64,000 nucleotides of DNA. Origin: Polymorphobacter multimanifer. Its GTDB lineage: Bacteria; Pseudomonadota; Alphaproteobacteria; Sphingomonadales; Sphingomonadaceae. Shown one piece after another: positions 7,677-17,595 of the stretch. The stretch spans positions 1-64,000 of the forward strand of contig NZ_JACIIV010000003.1 in NCBI RefSeq assembly GCF_014205635.1, in the 5' to 3' direction. The translations under genes were made by a program, and so were the position numbers. The notes beneath the pieces are model-generated. The model did not search any database. It was given only the letters and a program-made list of their open reading frames with translations, and was not told the origin of the DNA. Numbering within the stretch: the first letter of the stretch is position 1; each line of letters starts with the position of its first letter.

Positions 7677-8063
7677 TCACCGGCCCCGGCGGCCTGCCAG
7701 CGGAGACGCTTCATCGTCCGGCATAGCCGTTCCGAAAAGACTGAAGATCAGCGCGCGCTCCGCCGCCGAAGTCCGCGGCGGCACCGCCATCGCCGTCCCC
7801 GGCACCACCGAGTCCGGCGCATCCAGAAACCGCCCCAGCGCCGCCTTGTCCCACACCAGCCCCGCCGCACCCGCCGCCCGCATCGAAGGGGAATAGTCGA
7901 AATCCGGCAACGATCCCGCCCGTCGCCCCATCACGCCGGACCGGTTAGGTCCCGGCAGCCCGGTCTCGCCCGCCGTCACCGAATGACAGCTCAGGCACTT
8001 CTGGAACGCCCGCGTTGCCGCCGGATCAGCCGCGACGGCCGCCAGCACCAGCGCCAGGATCAT
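7677..8063 (-). CDS. Small class I cytochrome c family protein
   Basis: A 128-residue exported protein: a short hydrophobic leader (MILALVLAAVAA) then CLSCH at 23-27, the covalent haem c site. GPNRSGVMGR follows the haem motif as in mitochondrial-type cytochromes c, and VVPGTAMAV supplies the likely axial Met. It starts 4 bases inside the end of the upstream lyase-like gene (ATGA overlap), so the two are probably co-translated. Electron partner unknown. The leader is short for a Sec signal, but the start is fixed by the overlap. Confidence 0.8.
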   Translation of the reverse strand: MILALVLAAVAADPAATRAFQKCLSCHSVTAGETGLPGPNRSGVMGRRAGSLPDFDYSPSMRAAGAAGLVWDKAALGRFLDAPDSVVPGTAMAVPPRTSAAERALIFSLFGTAMPDDEASPLAGRRGR

Positions 8064-9013
8064 CCGCCCGTCTGCACCAGCATCAGCCGGTCATGCGCCG
8101 ATTCCGGCAGCCACACCTCGCCCTTGCGCCCGAGGATCTGCCGCACATTCGCTCCCGCCATCGACCCCGGAATCGTGGTCACGAACTTTTCCGTCTTCGG
8201 GTCGAACGCCAGCGTCGCATTGGCGCCCCAGTCGGACACCCAGACCATGTCGCGCTCGTCGACATACACCGCATAAGCGCGCGGCTTTTCGCCGGGCAGC
8301 TTCCACCGACTCCACGCCTTGGTCGCCGGCACGTAGCGCGCCAGATAACCGGTGTTCCATTCGGATACCCAGAGGTCGCCCTTGCTGTCAGCCCACACCC
8401 GCCGCGCGCCCTGCCCGCTTTCCGGATGCTCGATCATCCGTGCTTCCCCCGTGGCCCGGTCGATCTTCGCCAGATGGCTGCCCGCCAGCGACACATAGAA
8501 GATCTCGCCATCGGGCGAAGCATCGATGCCATAAGGCCCGCGCCCCTTGGGTGCGGCCCACACCCTCACCTCGTCGGTGCGCGGATCGACCTTGCCGTAA
8601 AAGCCGCTCTGTCCGGTAAACCAGATCACCCCGTCACGGTCGAACGCCGCGGTGTTGAGGTTGGCATAGCCGGTATCCTCGGGCAGCTTCCAGGTCTTCA
8701 GCGCCCGCGTTGTCGGGTCCCAGCGCACGATCGCATTCAGCCCGGAATCGGTGATCCACGCCGCCCCGTCCGGCCCCATGATCACGCCATGCGGCGCCGA
8801 GCCTTCGCCCAGCGGCACCTGCTCCACCTTGCCCGTGGCGGGATCGAGAATCCCGAGCGCCCCAAGTCCTTGTGCGGTGTACCACACCGTCCCCCCCGCA
8901 CCGGGGGACACGTCATGCGGCTTCGCACCCTTGGGCACGTCGAAAACCTTGGTGGTCTGCGCCGCAAGCGGTGATGCGACAAGCAGCAGCGATGCGATGA
9001 TCCGGGCAAGCAT
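8060..9013 (-). CDS. Vgb-like (virginiamycin B lyase family) beta-propeller protein
   Basis: A 317-residue exported protein. Residues 1-18 are a signal peptide ending in LAAQ. Repeated blade-like units carry the pattern G-x-x-W-x-T or GDLWVSEW with D-P-x-T-G/K-x-V turns, as in streptogramin lyase Vgb and related seven-blade propellers. Family members in environmental bacteria are usually not antibiotic enzymes, and the export signal argues for a periplasmic binding or sensing role here (inference). The gene is followed by an overlapping cytochrome c gene, which suggests joint action in the periplasm. Its start lies in a hairpin. Confidence 0.75.
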   Translation of the reverse strand: MLARIIASLLLVASPLAAQTTKVFDVPKGAKPHDVSPGAGGTVWYTAQGLGALGILDPATGKVEQVPLGEGSAPHGVIMGPDGAAWITDSGLNAIVRWDPTTRALKTWKLPEDTGYANLNTAAFDRDGVIWFTGQSGFYGKVDPRTDEVRVWAAPKGRGPYGIDASPDGEIFYVSLAGSHLAKIDRATGEARMIEHPESGQGARRVWADSKGDLWVSEWNTGYLARYVPATKAWSRWKLPGEKPRAYAVYVDERDMVWVSDWGANATLAFDPKTEKFVTTIPGSMAGANVRQILGRKGEVWLPESAHDRLMLVQTGG

Positions 9014-9036
9014 GGCGGGTCTCCTTCACCCGCCAT
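9012..9036 (-). promoter_or_regulatory. Hairpin enclosing the ribosome site and start of the Vgb-like gene
   Basis: ATGGCGGGT at 9012-9020 is exactly complementary to ACCCGCCAT at 9028-9036, with a 7-base loop. On the minus strand the loop is GAAGGAG, the ribosome binding site, and the right arm ends in the first two bases of the start codon. Pairing would partly hide the start, so translational control is possible; it could also act as a stem behind the DUF1467 gene. Confidence 0.35.
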
Positions 9037-9063
9037 TCTCGCCAATCGCGCCGCCGATGCAAG

Positions 9064-9336
9064 TCAGCGCGGAAGTGGCTTGCCACCCGGCAGATCGTCC
9101 ACGGTCACCCAGCCAAAGACATAATTGGCAAAGAACACCGCAAAGATGGCCGCCGAAATCACCGTCGTCAGCAACAGCTTGCGGCCAAGCTGCGGGTTGC
9201 TCGGCGCCGAATCGGCCTGCCCCGCCACCTTGTCCTCGCCGGCCTCGTCGCTGGTCTTCACGCCGAGCGGCAGCACCGCAAACAGCGTCAGCACCCAGAA
9301 CAGCAGGTAGATCGCCGCGACCGAGACCGGCTTCAT
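9064..9336 (-). CDS. DUF1467 family membrane protein
   Basis: A 90-residue protein with two TM helices: VSAAIYLLFWVLTLFAVLPLGVKT-like N-terminal segment (residues about 3-25) and LLLTTVISAAIFAVFFANYVFGW (about 55-78). The WVLTLFAVLPLGV pattern is typical of DUF1467 in alphaproteobacteria, where it commonly sits behind rnj. ATG 9336 lies 5 bases after the rnj stop. Function unknown. It is the last gene of the nuo-birA-coaX-rnj run. Confidence 0.8.
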   Translation of the reverse strand: MKPVSVAAIYLLFWVLTLFAVLPLGVKTSDEAGEDKVAGQADSAPSNPQLGRKLLLTTVISAAIFAVFFANYVFGWVTVDDLPGGKPLPR

Positions 9337-9341
9337 CGCGC

Positions 9342-11051
9342 TCAGCCGAGCCGGACGATCTGCACTTCGGTCACCGGCTTCTTGCCCGTCCACTCCCGCG
9401 CCACACGCCGCACCGCCACACGCACATCATCGACCATCTTGTCGCCGCTCGGCGCATCGCCGTCGCCGCGCCCGCCCCGGCCATTACGACCGCCGCGTGG
9501 GGGACGTGCCGGCTTGCCGCCACCCTTCACCGCAGCGGCTGCCGCATCCGAGCATTCGGCCAGAAAGGCCTCCTTGTCGGCCTCCACCGGCACGCCCTGG
9601 GCATTCACCACCGGCGCCGCCGCCAGCTTGCCGTCGCGGTCGAGCACCACCGCCACTGCCATCAGCCCGTTCATCATCAGCCGCCGCCGCTCGACGATCG
9701 TCGCCCCATCGGCAGGCAAAATCACATCGCCATCGAGCAACAGCCGCCCGGCCTTCTCATGCCCCAGCAGCACCGGGCCATTGGGAGCCAGCCGGATGGC
9801 GGAGCCGTTGATCGGCACCATTGTCTTCTTCACCCCGCATTCGCGCGCGAAGCGCGCATGCTCTTCCATGTGGCGGCGCTCGCCGTGCACCGGAATCGCG
9901 ATCTCGGGCCGGATCCACTCATACATGGCTTCCAGCTCGGGGCGGCCGGGGTGGCCCGACACATGCACATGCGCCTGCCGCTCGGTCACCACCTCGATGC
10001 CGCGCGTCGCCAGGGCATTCTGCACCCGGCCGATCGCCAGCTCGTTGCCCGGAATCTGCTTGGAAGAATAAACCACCAGGTCACCCGGCTCGAGCCGCAA
10101 CGCCGGATGATTGCCCTCGGCAATCCGGCTGAGCGCCGCTGCCGGCTCGCCCTGCGCACCGGTGCAGAGGATGAGCAGCTTCTCCGGCGCCATGCCGCTC
10201 GCCTGGTCCCAGCTCATCACCGGCGGCAAGTCCTTCAGATAGCCGGTCGCCTTGGCAACTTCGGTGATCCGGTCCATCGAGCGGCCGGCGAGCACCAGAT
10301 GCCGCCCGGTCTCCTTCGCCACATGCCCCAGCGTCGCGATCCGCGCCGCGTTGGAGGCAAAGGTCGTCACCAGCACCCGGCCTTTCTTGCGGGTCTTCAC
10401 CAGCTGCAGCAGCCCGGCGCGCACATCGCTCTCGCTGCCCGACGCTTCCATGTTGAACACGTTGGTCGAATCGCCCACCATCGCCAGCACGCCGCTGTCA
10501 CCGATGTCGGTCAGCATCTCGCCGCTCGCCGGAACCCCGAGCAGCGGGCCGTCATCCAGCTTCCAGTCCCCGGTGTGGAACACCCGGCCATAGGGCGTGT
10601 CGATGATCAGCGCATTGCCCTCGAGGATCGAGTGCGCCATCGCCACATAACGGAAGCCGAACGGCCCCAGCTGCAGCGATCCGCCCATCGGAATGATGTT
10701 GAGCTCGACTTCGCGCTCGATGCCCTCTTCCTTCAGCTTCTTGGCGATCAACCCGGCGGTGAACGGCGTCGCATAAAGCGGCACGCCCAATTCGGCCGCC
10801 ATGTACGGGATCGCGCCGATATGGTCCTCATGCCCATGCGTCAGCACCACGCCGAGCAGATCGGCCCGCCGCTCCTCGATGAAAGCCAGGTCGGGGAGCA
10901 CCAGATCGACTCCGGGGTAGCTCGGATCGGCAAAGGTCATGCCCAGGTCGACCATCACCCACTTGCCGTTGCAGCCATAGAGGTTGACGTTCATGCCAAT
11001 CTCGCCGCTCCCGCCAAGCGGCAGGAAAATCAGTTCTTTACCAGGTTTCAT
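9342..11051 (-). CDS. rnj: Ribonuclease J family (metallo-beta-lactamase/beta-CASP)
   Basis: A 569-residue cytosolic RNase acting in RNA decay and maturation with endo- and 5'-exonuclease activity in the family. The zinc motif THGHEDH at 71-77 is intact; further ligands are in the H-x-G-D-W segment ([10 protein letters not shown]) and a beta-CASP domain follows with [17 protein letters not shown] and [15 protein letters not shown]. The C-terminal domain is Gly/Arg-rich ([18 protein letters not shown]), which may bind RNA. ATG 11051 overlaps the coaX stop by 4 bases. Length and order match alphaproteobacterial RNase J. Confidence 0.95.
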   Translation of the reverse strand: MKPGKELIFLPLGGSGEIGMNVNLYGCNGKWVMVDLGMTFADPSYPGVDLVLPDLAFIEERRADLLGVVLTHGHEDHIGAIPYMAAELGVPLYATPFTAGLIAKKLKEEGIEREVELNIIPMGGSLQLGPFGFRYVAMAHSILEGNALIIDTPYGRVFHTGDWKLDDGPLLGVPASGEMLTDIGDSGVLAMVGDSTNVFNMEASGSESDVRAGLLQLVKTRKKGRVLVTTFASNAARIATLGHVAKETGRHLVLAGRSMDRITEVAKATGYLKDLPPVMSWDQASGMAPEKLLILCTGAQGEPAAALSRIAEGNHPALRLEPGDLVVYSSKQIPGNELAIGRVQNALATRGIEVVTERQAHVHVSGHPGRPELEAMYEWIRPEIAIPVHGERRHMEEHARFARECGVKKTMVPINGSAIRLAPNGPVLLGHEKAGRLLLDGDVILPADGATIVERRRLMMNGLMAVAVVLDRDGKLAAAPVVNAQGVPVEADKEAFLAECSDAAAAAVKGGGKPARPPRGGRNGRGGRGDGDAPSGDKMVDDVRVAVRRVAREWTGKKPVTEVQIVRLG

Positions 11052-11836
11052 TCATTTTTCTTTTCGTTGATTGCGTGGATGCGGATCAATCCGCTGATAG
11101 TCAGGTCACCGTCCACCACGTCGATGGTGGATGTATGCCGATTGAACAATGTGGCAAGACCGCCGGTGGCGATCACCGTCACCGGCTCGCTCATTTCGGC
11201 CTTGATGCGCTGAACCAGCCCTTCGATCAACCCCACATAGCCCCAGAAGACGCCGGACTGCATGGCATGCACGGTGCCCCGGCCAATCACCCCCAGCCCG
11301 TCTGCCGGCGGCTCCACCGCAATCCGCGGCAGTTTCGCCGCTGCCTGGTAGAGCGCCTCCATGCTCAGATTGATGCCCGGCGCAATCACACCGCCACAAT
11401 AGGCGCCCTCGGCCGCCACCACATCGAAGGTCGTCGCAGTGCCGAAATCGATCACGATCAGATTGCCCGGATAGGCATGGTGCGCCGCCACCGTATTCAC
11501 CAGCCGGTCCGCCCCCACTTCGGCCGGGTTCGGCACCGCCACCTTCACCCCCAGGTCGAGCGACCCCATCGCGACCACCATCGGCTCGACGTTGAAATAC
11601 TTCCGGCACAGCCGCTGCAGGTTGAACAGTGTCGGCGGCACCACCGTGGCGATGATGGCAGCACTGATGTGCGTCCGCTCCACCCCCTCCAGCGCCATCA
11701 GCTGGTGCAGCCACACGGCATATTCATCCGCCGTCCGCTGCCCATCGGTGCTGATCCGCCACCGCCACCTGATCTCGTCGCCCTCGCAGATCGCAAAAAC
11801 GATATTGGTGTTCCCCACATCAATCGCCAGCAGCAT
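11048..11836 (-). CDS. coaX: Type III pantothenate kinase
   Basis: A 262-residue enzyme that phosphorylates pantothenate in the first step of coenzyme A synthesis. The N-terminal phosphate-binding motif DVGNTN is at residues 5-10. [12 protein letters not shown] and [12 protein letters not shown] follow, with Asp residues for metal and substrate, then [15 protein letters not shown], all diagnostic of the ASKHA-fold type III kinases. Start ATG 11836 is preceded by GGGAGGG; it lies 17 bases inside the birA gene. A longer frame upstream only reads through birA sequence. Confidence 0.95.
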   Translation of the reverse strand: MLLAIDVGNTNIVFAICEGDEIRWRWRISTDGQRTADEYAVWLHQLMALEGVERTHISAAIIATVVPPTLFNLQRLCRKYFNVEPMVVAMGSLDLGVKVAVPNPAEVGADRLVNTVAAHHAYPGNLIVIDFGTATTFDVVAAEGAYCGGVIAPGINLSMEALYQAAAKLPRIAVEPPADGLGVIGRGTVHAMQSGVFWGYVGLIEGLVQRIKAEMSEPVTVIATGGLATLFNRHTSTIDVVDGDLTISGLIRIHAINEKKNE

Positions 11837-12524
11837 CTCGCCCTCCCAAAGCAAACACCTCGCCGGCATGCACCGGCCGCACGCGACCATCCCCCATCCG
11901 GAGCAGCAGCGCCCCATCATCGCCAAGCCCTTCGAAGATCCCGGTCAATGTTTCATGCCCCAGCCGCACCTCGATCCGACCACCAATCCCCTGCGCCGCC
12001 GCCAGCCAGGCCGCACGCACCGGCGCAAAGCCCTCCATTGCCCAGCGCCCGCGCCAAAGCGCGAAATGCCGGGCAAGCGCTGCAAAAAGCACCTCCACAC
12101 TGCCCCCCACCGCCACCGCCGGCCGCTCCAGATCGTCCGGCGCCCAGCCGACATTCACCCCGATGCCCACCACCAGCGCATCGCCGGCGCGCTCGAGCAA
12201 GATCCCGCTCACCTTGGCGCCGTCGAACAGCAGGTCATTGGGCCATTTCAGCCGCGTCTCCACCCCGCACGCCTCGGCAATCGCGCCGCGCAGCGCCACC
12301 GCCGCCACGAACGAGAATTGCTGCACCGGACCTTCCGCCTTGACCAGCACGCTCGCCATCAGATTGCCGGCACCATCATGCCACACGCGCCCCCGCCGCC
12401 CGCGTCCCGCCGTCTGCCGGTCGGCGCGCACCCACCAGCCATCGGGCAGATCGGCGGCATGCGCCAGCAGCCAGTCATTGGTCGATCCCACCTCGGCAAG
12501 GTGGGTATGCACCGGCTCAGCCAA
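11820..12524 (-). CDS. birA: Biotin--[acetyl-CoA-carboxylase] ligase
   Basis: A 234-residue biotin protein ligase without the N-terminal DNA-binding domain, so it is a monofunctional enzyme rather than a repressor. The ATP/biotin loop reads [11 protein letters not shown], followed by KWPNDLL and KVSGILLE with the catalytic lysine. It makes biotinyl-AMP and transfers biotin to the carboxylase carrier protein. The proposed start is TTG 12524, 8 bases inside nuoN; GTG 12512 just after the nuoN stop is an equally possible start. Position behind nuoN is the usual alphaproteobacterial arrangement. Confidence 0.93.
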   Translation of the reverse strand: MAEPVHTHLAEVGSTNDWLLAHAADLPDGWWVRADRQTAGRGRRGRVWHDGAGNLMASVLVKAEGPVQQFSFVAAVALRGAIAEACGVETRLKWPNDLLFDGAKVSGILLERAGDALVVGIGVNVGWAPDDLERPAVAVGGSVEVLFAALARHFALWRGRWAMEGFAPVRAAWLAAAQGIGGRIEVRLGHETLTGIFEGLGDDGALLLRMGDGRVRPVHAGEVFALGGRDAAGD

Positions 12525-13992
12525 GCCCGAACAAGCTTGCAGTGGCGCGGCCGGTGGCCGCCGCGATCGGCGCCATCGCCAGCATCCCGATCGGCGAGCA
12601 GAACAGCGCCGCCCCCAGGATCATCACGCCATTGGCCCGGCTGCCGTCGGAGACCAGCCCCACCTTGTCCTCATCGAAATACATGATCTTGACGAGGCGA
12701 AGGTAATAATAGGCCGCCACCACCGACAGCACGAAGCCAATCACCGCCAGCTCGATCAGCCCGGCATCGATCACCGCCTGGAACACCGCCAGCTTCGGCC
12801 AGAACCCCAGCAGCGGCGGAATCCCCGCCAGCGAGAACATGAAGATCGCCATCGCCAGCGCGAGGCGCGGCTGCGAGCGCGAGAGCCCTGCCAGATCGGC
12901 CATCGCCTCCACCGGCCGGCCATCGGGGGTGCGCAGCTGCATCACCACCATGAAAGTGCCCAGCGTCATCGCCAGATACACCGCCAGATAGAAGAGCAGC
13001 GCCTCGATCCCCGTCGGCGTCGCCGCCGTCAGCCCCACCAGCGCAAAGCCGATATTGGCAATCGACGAATAGGCCAGCAGCCGCTTCAGGCTCGTCTGCG
13101 CAATCGCCGCCACGGCCCCCAGCGCCATCGACGCCACCGCCAGAAACGCGACGATCTGCTGCCAGTCGAACACCGCCGGCCCGAATGCCGTCACCAGCAC
13201 CCGCACCATCAGCCCCAATGCCGCCGCCTTGGGGGCTGCCGAAAAGAACGCCGCCACCGGGGTGGGCGCGCCCTCATACACATCGGGCGTCCACATATGA
13301 AACGGCACCGCCGAAATCTTGAACGCCAGCCCGGCGACGATGAACACCAGCCCGAACACCATGCCAAGCGACTTCGATCCATCCGAAAGTGCCAGCGCAA
13401 TCCCGCCGAAGTTCGTCGTGCCTGTAAATCCATAGATCAGCGTGATGCCATAGAGCAGAATGCCGCTCGCCAGTGCCCCCAGCACGAAATACTTCAACCC
13501 CGCCTCGGCCGATCGCCCCTCGCCGCGGTGGAACGCCGCCAGCACATAGGCCGCCAGCGACTGCAGCTCGAGCCCGAGATACAAGGACAGCATGTCGTCC
13601 GCACTCACCATCAGGCACATGCCGAGCGCGGCCAATGCGATCAGCACCGGATATTCGAAGCGCAGCGTCGCCGCCGCCTGCAACCATGGCAGCGCCAGCA
13701 GCATCGACGCCGCCGCGGCGCCCAGGATGAGCACCTTCAGGAACGCCGAATAGCCGTCCGCCACATAAAGCCCGGCAAACGCCTCGAAGCGCCCCGCCGG
13801 TGCATCGATCACCGCCCAGCCGGCAATGCCGAGGATGATCACCGCCGCCAGCGTCACGCCGCGGGCATTGATCACATTGCCCGGCGGGTTCGCGCCGCCG
13901 CCATAGGTGCCGAGCAGAAGCAGGAACAGGCTGCCCACCGTCAGCACCAGCTCGGGCGCTGCAATGATCGCGGAAGAGAAGATCGGATGCAT
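12517..13992 (-). CDS. nuoN: NADH-quinone oxidoreductase subunit N
   Basis: A 491-residue antiporter-like subunit of the complex I membrane arm with about 14 TM helices. Typical signatures are GLELQSLAAYVLAAF with the conserved Glu in TM5, GLKYFVLGALASGILLYG, the HMWTPDVYEGAPTPVAAFFS loop with Lys in the following AAPKAA stretch, and LKRLLAYSSIANIGF. ATG 13992 overlaps the nuoM stop (ATGA). It is the last nuo gene before birA. Confidence 0.96.
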   Translation of the reverse strand: MHPIFSSAIIAAPELVLTVGSLFLLLLGTYGGGANPPGNVINARGVTLAAVIILGIAGWAVIDAPAGRFEAFAGLYVADGYSAFLKVLILGAAAASMLLALPWLQAAATLRFEYPVLIALAALGMCLMVSADDMLSLYLGLELQSLAAYVLAAFHRGEGRSAEAGLKYFVLGALASGILLYGITLIYGFTGTTNFGGIALALSDGSKSLGMVFGLVFIVAGLAFKISAVPFHMWTPDVYEGAPTPVAAFFSAAPKAAALGLMVRVLVTAFGPAVFDWQQIVAFLAVASMALGAVAAIAQTSLKRLLAYSSIANIGFALVGLTAATPTGIEALLFYLAVYLAMTLGTFMVVMQLRTPDGRPVEAMADLAGLSRSQPRLALAMAIFMFSLAGIPPLLGFWPKLAVFQAVIDAGLIELAVIGFVLSVVAAYYYLRLVKIMYFDEDKVGLVSDGSRANGVMILGAALFCSPIGMLAMAPIAAATGRATASLFGLG

Positions 13993-15572
13993 CAGTGCGC
14001 CGCCTGCGTCTGAACAAGATGCCGCGCCGCCTGCCCCGCCGGCACCGGCTGGGGTCCCGCCGCCTGCAAGATGGTCATGTCGGTCGGCAGCGTGGCGAGC
14101 GCCACGCCATCGAACTTCGCCACCACGGCTGCAATCGCGGGCCGCATCGGGTCCTGGAATGCCTTCGGGTAGATCCCCATCCACAGCACCGCCGCCACCA
14201 CCGGCAGCAGGATCACCACTTCGCGCGCCTTCAAATCGGGCATGGCGCGGGTATCATCCCCGGCCGCCGCCCCATAGGCCACACGGCGATACAGCCACAG
14301 CATATACGCCGCCCCCAGGATGATCCCGGTGGTCATCACCAGCGCCGCCCAGGTCGAGGTCTGGTAGAGCCCGAGCAGCACCAGAAATTCCGCCACAAAG
14401 CCGCTGGTCGCCGGCAGGCCCACGCTCGCCATGGTGAAGAACAGCAGCAGCAGCGCATAGCGCGGCATGGTGTCCGCCAGCCCGCCATAGCGGCTGATCT
14501 CGCGAGTGTGCAGCCGGTCATAGATCACGCCCACGCACAGGAATAGTGCCGCCGCCACAAGCCCATGGCTCAGCATCATCACCATGCTGCCCTCGATGCC
14601 CTGCTCATTGAGCGCAAACAGCCCGGCGGTCACGAACGCCATGTGCGCCACGCTCGAATAGGCGATCAGCTTCTTCATGTCCGCCTGCACCAGCGCCACC
14701 AGCGAGGTATAGACCACCGCCACCATCGACAGCCCGAACATCAGCCAGATCAGCTGCGCCGAGGCCTCCGGGAACATCGGAAGCGAAAAGCGGATGAAGC
14801 CATAGCCGCCGAGCTTCAAGAGCACGCCAGCCAGCAGTACCGACCCCGCGGTCGGCGCCTCCACATGCGCATCGGGCAACCAGGTGTGCACCGGCCACAT
14901 CGGGATCTTCACCGCAAAACTCGCGAAGAACGCCAGGAACAGCCAGAATTGCGCCTGGACGCTGAAATCATGGTCGGTCAGCACGCCGATGTCGGTCGAG
15001 CCGGCATCATTGATCATCCACAGCATGCCCACCAGCATCAGCACCGATCCGAGCAGCGTGTAGAGGAAGAACTTGTAGCTGGCATAGATCCGCCGCGCCC
15101 CGCCCCACACCCCGATGATCAGGAACATCGGGATCAGCCCGGCTTCGAAGAACACAAAAAACAGCAGCATGTCGCGCGCCGCAAAGGTGCCGATCATCAG
15201 GCTTTCCATCACCAGGAACGCCGCCAGATATTCGGGCACGCGCTTCTGCACGCTCTCCCAGCCCGCCAGAATGCACAGCGGCATCAGGAACACCGAAAGC
15301 AGGATCAGCATCAGCGCAATGCCGTCGATGCCCAGATGCCATTCGAGCCATGGCCCGAACAGCGGCAGCCGCTCGACGAACTGGAAGCCGGCAGCATCGG
15401 TGGCATAGTCCTGCCAAAGCTGCATGCCCATCACGAACAGCAGAAGCGTCGTCGCCAGCGCCGTCCAGCGGGCAGCCCGCGCCTTGCCAGCCTCATCGCC
15501 CGGCAGCACCAGCACCAGCATCGCCGCGATCAGCGGCAGAACCACCATCAGGCTCAGGATCGGAAAGCCCAT
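13992..15572 (-). CDS. nuoM: NADH-quinone oxidoreductase subunit M
   Basis: A 526-residue proton-pumping antiporter-like subunit. The signatures FFVFFEAGLIPMFLIIGVWG (essential Glu), YKFFLYTLLGSVLML (Lys), PMWPVHTWLPDAHVEAPTAGSVLLAG and KKLIAYSSVAHM are intact. The start ATG 15572 sits in the nuoL stop codon; upstream codons in the longer frame lie inside nuoL. Length is normal for the family. Confidence 0.97.
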   Translation of the reverse strand: MGFPILSLMVVLPLIAAMLVLVLPGDEAGKARAARWTALATTLLLFVMGMQLWQDYATDAAGFQFVERLPLFGPWLEWHLGIDGIALMLILLSVFLMPLCILAGWESVQKRVPEYLAAFLVMESLMIGTFAARDMLLFFVFFEAGLIPMFLIIGVWGGARRIYASYKFFLYTLLGSVLMLVGMLWMINDAGSTDIGVLTDHDFSVQAQFWLFLAFFASFAVKIPMWPVHTWLPDAHVEAPTAGSVLLAGVLLKLGGYGFIRFSLPMFPEASAQLIWLMFGLSMVAVVYTSLVALVQADMKKLIAYSSVAHMAFVTAGLFALNEQGIEGSMVMMLSHGLVAAALFLCVGVIYDRLHTREISRYGGLADTMPRYALLLLFFTMASVGLPATSGFVAEFLVLLGLYQTSTWAALVMTTGIILGAAYMLWLYRRVAYGAAAGDDTRAMPDLKAREVVILLPVVAAVLWMGIYPKAFQDPMRPAIAAVVAKFDGVALATLPTDMTILQAAGPQPVPAGQAARHLVQTQAAH

Positions 15573-17590
15573 CACTGCACTAGGCCCATGAAGGCTTCGG
15601 GCACGAACCACGCCGCCACCGCCGCCAGGCCGATCAGCATCACCAGCGCATAGGCATAAAGCTGCCCCGATTGCAGCCGCCGCGCCGCCAATGCCCCGCC
15701 GGCAACCATGGCCGCAGCACCATCGGGCCCCAACGCATCGATCGTCTTCTGGTCACCGCGCACCCAGAAAAAGCGGCCGAGCGCCTTCGAAGGCTGCACG
15801 AAAATCCGGTCGTAAAGCCGGTCGAAATACCATTTCTCGCACAGGAACCGGTAAAGCGCCGGCACCGCCGCCACCACCGCCCCCGGCAGCCCCGGCCGCG
15901 CGATATACGCCACATAGGCCCCCACCAGCCCGGCAAAGAACGCCACGCTCGGCGCCGCCACCACCCAGCCCGGCACATGGTGGAGCGCATCCATCAGCGC
16001 CACATCGAAGGCAATCGACTGGTTCCAGAACGCCACCCCGCCTTCGGCACCCACGAATCCATCATGGAACACCCAGCCCGCGAACAGCGCGCCGACAGCC
16101 AGCAGCACCAGCGGCAGCGTCATCGTCCAGGGGCTCTCATGCGGATGATAGCCCGCTGTCGGATCGTCCGAATGGCCATGCTGGTGGCCATGGTCGTCAT
16201 CATGCCCGTGCGCCGCATGGGCGATATGCTCGGAGCCCGCCCAGCGCGGCTTGCCGAAGAAGGTCAGGAACACCAGCCGCCACGAATAGAAGCTCGTCAT
16301 CAGCGCCACCAGCGCACCCACGAAGAAGGCGAACTGCCCGGCATCGGTGCCGCTGGCAAACGCCGCCTCGAGGATCGCATCCTTGGAATAATAGCCCGCG
16401 GTGAAGAAGAAGCCCGTCAGCGCCAGCGTCCCCACCGTCATCATCGCGAAGGTCAGCGGGATGTGCTTCCGCAGGCCCCCATAGAAGCGCATGTCCTGCT
16501 CATGGTGCATCGCATGGATCACCGAGCCCGCACCCAGGAACAGGAGCGCCTTGAAGAACGCATGGGTGAAGAGGTGGAACATCGCCGCCCCATAGGCGCC
16601 CGAGCCCGCCGCAAAGAACATGTAGCCGAGCTGGCTGCAGGTCGAATAGGCGATCACCCGCTTGATGTCGGTCTGCACCAACGCCACCGAGGCCGCGAAC
16701 AGCGCCGTCGCCGCGCCCACATAGGTCACCACCGCCAGCGCCGTCGCCGAAGCCTCGAACATCGGCGAGAGCCGGCACACCATGAACACGCCGGCCGTCA
16801 CCATCGTCGCGGCATGGATGAGCGCCGACACAGGGGTGGGCCCCTCCATCGCGTCGGGCAGCCAGGTGTGCAGCCCGAGCTGCGCGGACTTGCCCATGGC
16901 GCCGATGAACAGCAGCAGGCACAGGCATGTCATCACATCGACGCGCGCGCCCAGAAACGAGAAGGTCGATCCCTGCACAAGCGGTACCGCGGCATTGATC
17001 GCATCGAGCGACACCGTGCCGAACACCATGAAAGTGGCGAAAATCCCGAGCGAAAAGCCGAAATCCCCCACCCGGTTGACCACGAACGCCTTGATCGCCG
17101 CCGCATTGGCCGAAGGCTTGTGATACCAGAAGCCGATCAGCAGATACGAGGCAAGCCCCACACCCTCCCAGCCGAAGAACATCTGCACGAGGTTGTCGGC
17201 AGTCACCAGCATCAGCATCGCGAAGGTGAACAAGGACAGATAGGCGAAGAACCGGCTCTGCGACGGGTCCTCCTCCATATAACCCCAGCTGTAGAGGTGG
17301 ACGAGCGCCGAGACACTCGTCACCACCACCAGCATCACTGCGGTGAGCATGTCGACCTTGAGCGCCCAATCGACCGCCAGCGTCCCCGAGCGCATCCATT
17401 CGAGCACCAGCACCGTGCCCGGCGTCGAGCCACCCTGCCAGAATCCGATGAAGATCACCCAGGCGAGCGCTGCCGAAACGAACAGCCCGCCGGTGGTCAC
17501 CAGCTTGGCCGCAGTCGCACCGATGATGCGGCCACCAAGGCCCGCGACCAATGCCGTGATGAGCGGCAGAAAGACCAGAAGCTGAATCAA
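15572..17590 (-). CDS. nuoL: NADH-quinone oxidoreductase subunit L
   Basis: A 672-residue distal subunit of the membrane arm with the long C-terminal lateral helix. FFGWEGVGLASYLLIGFWY, the HTWLPDAMEGPTPVSALIHAATMV loop and KRVIAYSTCSQLGYM are present. A His/Asp-rich loop (GHDDDHGHQHGHSDD) near residue 470 is common in this subunit. The start is TTG 17590 (reads MIQLLVFLPL), supported by GAAGGG 11 bases upstream and by the normal N-terminus; no in-frame ATG fits. Five bases separate it from the nuoK stop. Confidence 0.96.
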   Translation of the reverse strand: MIQLLVFLPLITALVAGLGGRIIGATAAKLVTTGGLFVSAALAWVIFIGFWQGGSTPGTVLVLEWMRSGTLAVDWALKVDMLTAVMLVVVTSVSALVHLYSWGYMEEDPSQSRFFAYLSLFTFAMLMLVTADNLVQMFFGWEGVGLASYLLIGFWYHKPSANAAAIKAFVVNRVGDFGFSLGIFATFMVFGTVSLDAINAAVPLVQGSTFSFLGARVDVMTCLCLLLFIGAMGKSAQLGLHTWLPDAMEGPTPVSALIHAATMVTAGVFMVCRLSPMFEASATALAVVTYVGAATALFAASVALVQTDIKRVIAYSTCSQLGYMFFAAGSGAYGAAMFHLFTHAFFKALLFLGAGSVIHAMHHEQDMRFYGGLRKHIPLTFAMMTVGTLALTGFFFTAGYYSKDAILEAAFASGTDAGQFAFFVGALVALMTSFYSWRLVFLTFFGKPRWAGSEHIAHAAHGHDDDHGHQHGHSDDPTAGYHPHESPWTMTLPLVLLAVGALFAGWVFHDGFVGAEGGVAFWNQSIAFDVALMDALHHVPGWVVAAPSVAFFAGLVGAYVAYIARPGLPGAVVAAVPALYRFLCEKWYFDRLYDRIFVQPSKALGRFFWVRGDQKTIDALGPDGAAAMVAGGALAARRLQSGQLYAYALVMLIGLAAVAAWFVPEAFMGLVQ

Positions 17591-17595
17591 TGCGC

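Noticed and set aside
8060-9013. Streptogramin resistance from the Vgb-like protein
   Set aside because: Propeller similarity alone does not show lyase activity, and the protein has an export signal unlike cytoplasmic Vgb.
8751-11213. Long open plus-strand frame opposite the Vgb-like gene, DUF1467 and rnj
   Set aside because: It is antisense to well-supported genes, rich in His, Pro, Arg and Gln as expected from GC-rich codon shadows, and has no recognisable domain.
12163-14013. Plus-strand frame opposite birA and nuoN
   Set aside because: Shadow of conserved membrane protein codons; no domain and no ribosome site.
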